A DNA stretch of 12,578 nt. Origin: Oceanospirillaceae bacterium UBA1126 (GTDB taxonomy: Bacteria; Pseudomonadota; Gammaproteobacteria; Pseudomonadales; Balneatricaceae). Both the position numbers and the translations under genes were made by a program. Below, piece after piece: positions 7,256 to 12,578 of the stretch. Position 1 is the stretch's first letter. Every line of letters starts with the position of its first letter. The stretch covers positions 572 through 13,149 of the forward strand of contig DCAT01000096.1 of assembly GCA_002312935.1 (NCBI GenBank), in the 5' to 3' direction. The notes under the pieces are model-generated. The model saw nothing but the letters and a program-made list of their open reading frames with translations. It made no database searches and was not told where the DNA came from.

Positions 7256-7288
7256 ACTCTGTCTTTTTTGAGTTTAGGTAGATTGTAA

Positions 7289-7807
7289 ATGTTAGGTCGC
7301 ATTGGATTTATGTGGGGCAGCCTTGGAGTGGTTGGTTTGCTGATGGCGTCTGCCGTTCGCTTGTCTAACATAGCGCTAGAGTTTTTCCTTTACCCAGTAA
7401 ATATTTCGCATTGGTTAGCGCTAATAATGTGGGTTGCATTTATGGCTTATACCGAGGGCTATAAAGGCTTCCAGCAAGCATTTTCTCCCCGAGTCGCTGC
7501 CCGTTTGATATGGCTTAAACACAATCCGAAGGCTTGGCTCGTGGCACTTGCGCCTTTATATGCTATGGGTTTCATCTATGCCTCAAAGAAGCGTATTATT
7601 ATTTCTTACAGTATTCTGATTATGGTTTTGATATTTATAACCATTGCTGTAAATCTTCCTCAACCTTGGCGGCCGATAATGGATGCGGGTGTTGTTGTTG
7701 GCCTCTTATGGGGTGCAACAGTGACTGGATGGTCTATCTTAGTTGCCATGCGCACGGGCGCGAGCCTAGTGAATCCAGAACTACCTAAATCTGCCCACTA
7801 CCACTGA
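7289..7807 (+). CDS. Uncharacterised five-helix membrane protein
   Basis: I do not recognise a family. The 172-residue protein has five hydrophobic spans at about 5-23, 42-58, 82-99, 103-123 and 132-153. Between the second and third lies a conserved-looking polar loop, A-Y-T-E-G-Y-K-G-F-Q-Q-A-F-S-P-R (53-68), which includes E56 and R68. A K-K-R pair of positive charges (100-102) follows the third helix, consistent with a cytoplasmic loop. No transporter signature is evident. TAGG lies about ten bases before the ATG, and the extended -10 element at 7247-7255 precedes it. The EamA transporter gene starts 12 bases after the stop, so the two form an operon and this protein may act in the same membrane process, but that is inference. 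Confidence 0.83.
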   Translation: MLGRIGFMWGSLGVVGLLMASAVRLSNIALEFFLYPVNISHWLALIMWVAFMAYTEGYKGFQQAFSPRVAARLIWLKHNPKAWLVALAPLYAMGFIYASKKRIIISYSILIMVLIFITIAVNLPQPWRPIMDAGVVVGLLWGATVTGWSILVAMRTGASLVNPELPKSAHYH

Positions 7808-7819
7808 TAGGAAACGACC

Positions 7820-8662
7820 ATGCGCGCTGTGTTTTGGATGTTGGGCGCTATAGCCTCATTTTGCCTCATGGCTATCGCTGCGCGTGAGTTAGATGGAAAG
7901 ATTGATAAGTTTGAATTACTAGCGATTCGTAGCCTGGTGGGTTTTGTGCTGTTGGTAATTATTATGAACGTTATCAAACGTCCTACTTTGATGTTCAGTC
8001 GGCGCATGAAGACCCATTTCTGGCGTAACTTTTTTCACTTTATTGGTCAGTTTAGTTGGCTTGTAGGCATCGGATTGTTGCCCTTGGCCCAAGTGTTTGC
8101 CATAGAGTTTACTGTGCCATTGTGGGTATTGATTATAGCGTCTATATTTCTTAGTGAAGCAATCACAAGGCGCAAGCTCGTCTCTGTCGCTTTAGGTTTA
8201 ATAGGTGTAGCAGTTATAGTCAAGCCTGGTGTACAAATTATAGATGTTGGCGGTCTGGTGATGATCATTGCATCTTTGTGTTTTGCGGTGACTTTTATTT
8301 TGAGCAAGTCACTGCTCACCACTGAACATCCGCTTACTGTAGTGTTTTACATGACCTTAATTCAGTTACCTCTAGGCGCATTGATGGCTGGCCCTGATTG
8401 GGCCATGCCAGAACCGTGGATGTGGCCGTGGGTGATGGCTATTGCGTTAACTGGTTTGTCTGCACACTATTGTATGGTTAAAGCGATGCAGATTGCGGAA
8501 GTAAGTGTAGTTATTAGTCTAGATTTCTTGCGCTTACCTATTATTGCCATTATCGGTATGCTGCTTTATGGAGAACCTTTTGAAGTTTCAGTGATCTTGG
8601 GTGGTGGCCTAATGTTGCTGGCGAACTTAGTGAACCACTGGCGCCCTCAAAAGACTGTTTAA
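7820..8662 (+). CDS. EamA-family (DMT superfamily) transporter
   Basis: The 280-residue protein has the duplicated EamA architecture. The first repeat covers about 3-130 and the second about 143-272, and together they give roughly ten hydrophobic spans. Typical features are the early R-S-L-V-G-F helix of repeat one, the end of repeat one with F-L-S-E-A-I-T-R-R-K-L (a family-typical spot), I-G-V-A-V-I-V-K-P-G before the second repeat, and Y-G-E-P-F near the end of the second. DMT transporters move small metabolites such as amino acids, nucleosides or SAM across the inner membrane, either in or out; the substrate cannot be read from sequence. AGGAAA lies shortly before the ATG. The gene is downstream of an unknown membrane protein and converges on the methyltransferase gene with about 28 bases between stops. 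Confidence 0.93.
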   Translation: MRAVFWMLGAIASFCLMAIAARELDGKIDKFELLAIRSLVGFVLLVIIMNVIKRPTLMFSRRMKTHFWRNFFHFIGQFSWLVGIGLLPLAQVFAIEFTVPLWVLIIASIFLSEAITRRKLVSVALGLIGVAVIVKPGVQIIDVGGLVMIIASLCFAVTFILSKSLLTTEHPLTVVFYMTLIQLPLGALMAGPDWAMPEPWMWPWVMAIALTGLSAHYCMVKAMQIAEVSVVISLDFLRLPIIAIIGMLLYGEPFEVSVILGGGLMLLANLVNHWRPQKTV

Positions 8663-8690
8663 CCCGAGTGCTGGTTATGGAGTGAGCTAG

Positions 8691-9464
8691 CTATAGTTTG
8701 CACAAACTCGCACTGATAACTTGTAAATAGCCGGCCTCTATATTGCCTAAAACGTTAGCGCTCATCACTGCTGCATTAGCTCCAAGTGCTAAAGTTGGCG
8801 TAAATGGTGGTGGTGCCTTTTGCTGACGGGTTTGCCGTATCCAAGTTAGTGCAGCGTCTGTATCATCCTTAAAATGGTCTACTTTGAAGCCTATAGCCAG
8901 TGCTAAGTCGTTAAATAGCTGCCAATGACACAAATGACTTTCACCTTTTTCGTGAGCCCACGGCGTTGGGTAAAGGATATCATTCTCACCAGCGTGTGGT
9001 TGTAACATAATTTCATGGATCAACAAGTGCCCCCGAGGCTTAAGAACACGGTACAAACCTTTTAGTAAGACTTCTTTTTGCTTAATGTTCATGGTGGAGT
9101 GTTGGCTGATGACAAAATTGAAGCTGTGCTCTGGGAATGGGAGGTGCAGGCTGTTACCTGTCACAAACTGACACTGTGGTTCAGGTTGAATGCTTTGATT
9201 CAGCAGCATGGCAGCGCGGATATATTGATGATTAAGGTCTAGCCCCACCATATTACAACCCCGCTCATTAGATAACAGTCTGCTCGTGCCACCTAAGCCA
9301 CAACCTATATCCAAGCCACTCTTAGCTCCATTTGGTAACCAGTCAAGTAGTGCAAGGGTTGCAGGGATTCCCCCAAGATGTAATTGATCAATGCCTGAAA
9401 AATCTTCGATTTGCCACTGTTTGTGCGGTCTTTTTTCAAGTAATAACGATAGCTTACTAAGCAT
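8691..9464 (-). CDS. Class I SAM-dependent methyltransferase
   Basis: The 257-residue protein has a Rossmann-type methyltransferase fold. Motif I, L-D-I-G-C-G-L-G-G, is at 51-59. The acidic end of strand two is in V-G-L-D-L, and the post-motif region I-S-Q-H-S-T-M-N is at about 119-126. Then comes a UbiE-like helix and strand R-V-L-K-P-R-G-H-L-L-I-H-E around 139-151. The D-I-G-C-G-L-G-G form and the H-E end of that strand resemble glycine/sarcosine and phosphoethanolamine N-methyltransferases and UbiE-like enzymes, but the substrate cannot be assigned. There is no signal peptide. It starts nine bases after the stop of aacS on the same strand, so it is probably the last gene of the leucine-degradation transcript. 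No methyl transfer step is known in that pathway, which makes its position noteworthy. Confidence 0.88.
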   Translation of the reverse strand: MLSKLSLLLEKRPHKQWQIEDFSGIDQLHLGGIPATLALLDWLPNGAKSGLDIGCGLGGTSRLLSNERGCNMVGLDLNHQYIRAAMLLNQSIQPEPQCQFVTGNSLHLPFPEHSFNFVISQHSTMNIKQKEVLLKGLYRVLKPRGHLLIHEIMLQPHAGENDILYPTPWAHEKGESHLCHWQLFNDLALAIGFKVDHFKDDTDAALTWIRQTRQQKAPPPFTPTLALGANAAVMSANVLGNIEAGYLQVISASLCKL

Positions 9465-9473
9465 TAGCCTTAA

Positions 9474-11435
9474 TTAACTCAAAAGCTCAGGAAGGTTAAC
9501 AAACAAGTCCAACGCCTCAGGATTAGCCAGGGCATCTTTGTTGGTCACTGCTTCGCCATGGATAACCTTACGAACAGCAAGTTCTACAATCTTACCACTG
9601 ATGGTGCGAGGAATAGCACTCACTTGTATCACTTTTGCCGGCACGTGGCGCGGTGTTGTGTTGCTACGTACTTGTTGTTTAATAGTTCGAATTAAGTCCT
9701 CACTTAGCACTAGTTCTGGCCGTAAAACAACAAACAATATAACTCTCACATCCTGCTGCCAAGTTTGGCCAACGACGATACTCTCTAATACCTCTTCAAC
9801 AACCTCTACCTGACGATATATTTCTGCAGTGCCAATACGTACACCACCTGGGTTGAGCACTGCATCAGAGCGGCCATGAATAATGACACCCCCATGCTCA
9901 GTTATTTCACCATAATCACCATGTGCCCAGACATTTTTATATTGACCAAAGTAAGCATCATGGTATTTTTTACCATCCTTATCTTGCCAAAAATAGATAG
10001 GCATGGCGGGGAAGGGTGCAGTGCATACCAGCTCGCCCTTGGTTTGGCGCAATGGCTGACCATCGTCGTCAAATATATCGACAGCCATAGCTAAACCTCG
10101 GCATTGAAGTTCCCCACGGTATACTGGAAGAATAGGGCAGCCCAGAGCAAAACATGAGACGATGTCGGTGCCACCAGAAATAGAGGCAAGGAGTAGGTCC
10201 TGCTTAACATCACGGTAAACGAAGTCGAAACTCTCATGGGACAGGGGCGAACCTGTAGAAAGAATTGTCTTTAAGTATCGTAAATTATGGCTTTGAGAAG
10301 GTTTAACACCTGCTTTTTCAATAGCAGCAATGTATTTGGCACTGGTGCCAAAAATAGTCACTTTTTCACGCTCTGCCATATCTATAAGAATGCTGGGGGT
10401 CTTAAACGGTGACCCGTCATAGAGTAATACGGTACACCCTAACGCTAGGCCGCTAACCAGCCAATTCCACATCATCCAGCCACACGTTGTGTAGTAAAAT
10501 AATACGTCCTTAGGGGTTACATCAGTATGTAAAAAGTGTTCTTTATTGTGTTGCAGCAACGTGCCACCGATACCGTGAACGATGCACTTAGGCACGCCTG
10601 TCGTGCCTGATGAATACATAATGTATAGAGGATCATCAAAGTGACAGTCAACAAAAGCAATTTCAGTAGCCGCCAGGTCTATAAAATCTTTAAGATGAAC
10701 AGCTTTGCCAGGCACGGCATCATGTAATAGGTTTAAGTCTGCGGTCTTAGTTATATGGTCACAAACTACGATTGCTTCTATTGACGGCAGTTGAGCAGCA
10801 ATGCCAGCTACCCGTTCTAGTGAATTTAGTGTTTTACCGTTATAAAAGTAGCCATCCGTAGTGAAAAGAATACGTGGCTCTATTTGGCCAAAACGATCAA
10901 GAACACCATTAATTCCAAAGTCTGGCGAGCAGGAACTCCATACTGCGCCTAAACTGGCAGTGGCCAACATCGCCACTACAGTATCGATAACATTAGGCAT
11001 AAAGCCTGCAACACGGTCGCCAGGCTGAAGGTTATACTTTTCTAAACCGCTAACCAGCGCAGCTACTCTTTGATAGAGCGTTGCATAACTAATTTCTTGA
11101 CGCCCTCCATCTTCACCACAGTAAATCAGTGCAGTTGAGGAATTACGAAATTTAAGAAGGTTCTCCGCAAAGTTAAGTTTTGCTTCGGGATACCATAAGG
11201 CCCCAGGCATTTTGCTACTGTCGTGCAGAATAATGTTGCCTTTATGACTTGCGACAAGGTTGCATTGATGCCAAATTTGCTCCCAAAATAGATCACTATA
11301 GTCAATGCTCCACTGGTGTAGTTGATGAAAGTCAGTAATGCCCAGTTGGTGTGTATCATTGATGGATTGTATAAAACGCCACAGGTTAGTCTGTTCAATA
11401 CGGCTTTGACTTGGCTGCCACATAGGCTGAGTCAT
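9474..11435 (-). CDS. aacS: Acetoacetate-CoA ligase (acetoacetyl-CoA synthetase)
   Basis: This ANL-superfamily adenylate-forming enzyme activates acetoacetate with ATP and CoA to acetoacetyl-CoA. The 653-residue length, the acetyl-CoA-synthetase-like N-terminus and the block W-x-S-C-S-P-D-F-G fit AacS rather than Acs. Visible core motifs are Y-S-S-G-T-T-G-V-P-K from residue 274, the hinge-region G-D-Y-G-E with G-R-S-D-A-V-L-N-P-G-G-V-R-I-G-T-A-E-I-Y, and the catalytic-lysine context I-P-R-T-I-S-G-K at K615. A strong AAGGAG site lies just before the ATG. In context it follows HMG-CoA lyase, whose product is acetoacetate, so AacS would recover that carbon as acetoacetyl-CoA for thiolysis or polymer synthesis. 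The 91-base gap from liuE is larger than the other gaps in the run and could hold a secondary promoter, though none is convincing. Confidence 0.95.
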   Translation of the reverse strand: MTQPMWQPSQSRIEQTNLWRFIQSINDTHQLGITDFHQLHQWSIDYSDLFWEQIWHQCNLVASHKGNIILHDSSKMPGALWYPEAKLNFAENLLKFRNSSTALIYCGEDGGRQEISYATLYQRVAALVSGLEKYNLQPGDRVAGFMPNVIDTVVAMLATASLGAVWSSCSPDFGINGVLDRFGQIEPRILFTTDGYFYNGKTLNSLERVAGIAAQLPSIEAIVVCDHITKTADLNLLHDAVPGKAVHLKDFIDLAATEIAFVDCHFDDPLYIMYSSGTTGVPKCIVHGIGGTLLQHNKEHFLHTDVTPKDVLFYYTTCGWMMWNWLVSGLALGCTVLLYDGSPFKTPSILIDMAEREKVTIFGTSAKYIAAIEKAGVKPSQSHNLRYLKTILSTGSPLSHESFDFVYRDVKQDLLLASISGGTDIVSCFALGCPILPVYRGELQCRGLAMAVDIFDDDGQPLRQTKGELVCTAPFPAMPIYFWQDKDGKKYHDAYFGQYKNVWAHGDYGEITEHGGVIIHGRSDAVLNPGGVRIGTAEIYRQVEVVEEVLESIVVGQTWQQDVRVILFVVLRPELVLSEDLIRTIKQQVRSNTTPRHVPAKVIQVSAIPRTISGKIVELAVRKVIHGEAVTNKDALANPEALDLFVNLPELLS

Positions 11436-11526
11436 ACTGCTCCTTAATTAGATAGAAAGTTACGCATGTAAGCGTACTAAAGCCTGGCAACTTGTACAAA
11501 TGAAGTCATCAGCATCAAGATTAAAA

Positions 11527-12471
11527 CTAACACGCTTGCCCGTTCAAAGCTTGACCAGCGTTTGAACCGTTGGTGCGGCCCAATAGATCACTAATGTTTT
11601 GGCCAACTCGCACTAATCGATCAAGGTGAATGCCAGTTTTTATACCTAAACCATGCAGCATATATGCTAAGTCTTCTGTGGCTAAATTGCCGCTAGCGCC
11701 TTTAGCATACGGACAGCCACCTAGGCCTGCCACTGAACTATCAAATGTTGTGACCCCAGCTTCTAGCAGCATCAGCACATTGGCAAGTGCTTGGCCATAG
11801 GTATTGTGGCAATGGCCTGCAAGTTGCCTCACAGGCACATGTTGGCTCACCACATTAACCATCTCCAACATCCGCCCTGGTGTGGCCGTACCGATGGTAT
11901 CGCCTAAAGACACTTCATAACAGCCCATATCGATCAGTTGCTCAGCCACATCGGCTACCATAGAGGGAGAAACGGGGCCTTCATAGGGGCAGTCTACTAC
12001 CACAGATACATAGCCACGCACTTTTAGGCCAGCATCCAATGCCGCCTTAGCCACAGGCTCAAAGCGCTCAAGTGCTTGGGCGATAGAGCAATTGGTGTTG
12101 CGTTGGCTGAAGCTTTCACTGGCTGCGCCAAACACAGCCACTTCATCTACACCAGCCTCTATCGCGCGCTCTAAGCCCTTCATGTTGGGCGTAAGGGCAC
12201 TGTAGGAAACATGCTTATGACGAGTGATGAGTTGCAGCACCTGAGCGCTGTTAGCCATCTGCGGCACCCATTTAGGGTGTACAAAAGCAGCAACTTCAAT
12301 GTGTGTAAGCCCAGCTGCAGCTAGCTGATCAATCAGATTCGCTTTTACACTAGCATGGAGCATTGGGCCAGATTCATTTTGCAGGCCGTCTCTTGGGCCT
12401 ACTTCCACTACCTTCACGTGCTTTGCTAGAGACCTTGTCATGGTTGATGGGCTATACGTATTTAAAGGCAT
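11527..12471 (-). CDS. liuE: Hydroxymethylglutaryl-CoA lyase
   Basis: HMG-CoA lyase cleaves (S)-HMG-CoA to acetyl-CoA and acetoacetate, the last step of leucine degradation. The TIM-barrel signature V-E-V-G-P-R-D-G-L-Q-N-E (22-33) supplies the catalytic Arg27 and Asp28. The metal-binding G-H-C-H-N is centred on H220 and H222, and G-L-G-G-C-P-Y-A-K-G-A-S-G-N contains the catalytic cysteine C253. Homocitrate and isopropylmalate synthases share the fold but not this G-G-C-P-Y-A motif. The 314-residue protein is a normal bacterial length with a short N-terminal extension. A second Met at residue 11 is an alternative start; neither has a strong ribosome binding site. The gene follows a biotinyl-domain gene by 34 bases and precedes aacS, matching the liuD-liuE order known in Pseudomonas. 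The mvaB name is also used for this enzyme. Confidence 0.96.
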   Translation of the reverse strand: MPLNTYSPSTMTRSLAKHVKVVEVGPRDGLQNESGPMLHASVKANLIDQLAAAGLTHIEVAAFVHPKWVPQMANSAQVLQLITRHKHVSYSALTPNMKGLERAIEAGVDEVAVFGAASESFSQRNTNCSIAQALERFEPVAKAALDAGLKVRGYVSVVVDCPYEGPVSPSMVADVAEQLIDMGCYEVSLGDTIGTATPGRMLEMVNVVSQHVPVRQLAGHCHNTYGQALANVLMLLEAGVTTFDSSVAGLGGCPYAKGASGNLATEDLAYMLHGLGIKTGIHLDRLVRVGQNISDLLGRTNGSNAGQALNGQAC

Positions 12472-12505
12472 GTTATTTATTCTTCTTTATTATTTATTGT
12501 GTGTC

Positions 12506-12578
12506 TTATGACTCTTGTAAATCTAATAGTTGGGCATCTGCATCGACCAAATCCCCTACTTTAAAATAGATTTCGCCA
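12506..12578 (-). CDS. liuD: 3' end of a biotinyl-domain protein, probably methylcrotonyl-CoA carboxylase alpha subunit (partial)
   Basis: Only the last 23 codons and the TAA stop are in the window. Read on the minus strand they give G-E-I-Y-F-K-V-G-D-L-V-D-A-D-A-Q-L-L-D-L-Q-E-S. The pattern of a V-G-D-x-V turn followed by a short helix and L-L-x-L is the usual end of a biotinyl/lipoyl carrier domain. Because the next gene downstream is HMG-CoA lyase, followed by acetoacetate-CoA ligase, the best candidate is the biotin-containing alpha subunit of methylcrotonyl-CoA carboxylase, which makes 3-methylglutaconyl-CoA from leucine. A propionyl-CoA or acetyl-CoA carboxylase subunit would look similar over so short a stretch. 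The gene is cut by the window edge, not truncated biologically as far as can be seen. Confidence 0.68.
   Translation of the reverse strand, partial: GEIYFKVGDLVDADAQLLDLQES

Noticed and set aside
8663..8690. Short palindrome AGCTAGCT and AACC...GGTT near the convergent EamA transporter and methyltransferase ends, considered as a terminator
   Set aside because: Stems are only four pairs and no T-run follows in either direction.
9874..10094. Plus-strand open frames inside aacS as possible small genes
   Set aside because: They are antisense to conserved catalytic motifs of aacS and have no independent support.
11459..11477. Imperfect stem AGT(T)ACGC / GCGTACT in the gap between liuE and aacS, considered as a terminator or attenuator
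   Set aside because: It is short and has a bulge, and only a TTTC tract follows on the minus strand. It is too weak to claim that aacS is separated from liuE.
12363..12569. Plus-strand open frame across the liuE start and the right edge
   Set aside because: It is antisense to the well-supported HMG-CoA lyase start and to the biotinyl-domain end, and its translation shows no family features.
1..12578. Mobile elements, CRISPR arrays, toxin-antitoxin or defence systems, tRNA or riboswitch structures
   Set aside because: I looked for transposase or integrase motifs, regularly spaced repeats, paired small genes and structured RNA signatures on both strands and found none; gaps between genes are too short to hide a large element.

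Overview
The window reads as ordinary chromosome of a gammaproteobacterium, probably marine and slightly AT-rich. The suggestive genes are a rubredoxin/rubredoxin-reductase fusion, the 23S-rRNA-specific helicase DbpA, TcdA, a full-length AceK, a YigZ-type IMPACT protein and a leucine-degradation (liu) gene run ending in acetoacetate-CoA ligase. Genes are densely packed and no intergenic gap exceeds about 115 bases. I see no tRNA, rRNA, CRISPR array, insertion sequence, phage gene or other sign of recent transfer. The species cannot be named from the sequence alone.

Left part, + strand (1-3656). First comes the rubredoxin-rubredoxin reductase fusion, whose frame is open to the window edge, so its start is uncertain. 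Next is dbpA, with an extended -10 promoter embedded in a small palindrome. A four-helix membrane protein follows, with its ribosome binding site inside the end of dbpA. A PhnA/YjdM zinc-ribbon protein closes the block.

Middle part (3689-8662). yigZ (-) converges on yjdM and diverges from a tcdA-aceK pair (+) that is almost certainly co-transcribed. The last codons of aceK overlap the end of a convergent DUF1289 gene (-). After a divergent promoter region with a palindrome comes a two-gene + strand unit. It encodes an unrecognised five-helix membrane protein and an EamA-type drug/metabolite transporter.

Right part, - strand (8691-12578). Read in transcription order, it holds the 3' end of a biotinyl-domain gene (best explained as the methylcrotonyl-CoA carboxylase alpha subunit, LiuD), HMG-CoA lyase (LiuE), acetoacetate-CoA ligase (AacS) and a SAM-dependent methyltransferase. 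The first three form the lower end of leucine/isovalerate breakdown: 3-methylglutaconyl-CoA leads to HMG-CoA, which is cut to acetyl-CoA and acetoacetate, and acetoacetate is re-activated to acetoacetyl-CoA. AceK controls isocitrate flux into the glyoxylate shunt, which is useful when growing on such acetyl-CoA-yielding substrates, but nothing in the sequence ties the two loci together.

I did not find a convincing undescribed system. The items most worth a second look are the methyltransferase appended to the liu/aacS run, the uncoupled aceK next to tcdA, two promoter-overlapping palindromes that share the 10-mer TGTTAGAATA, and two unrecognised small membrane proteins.
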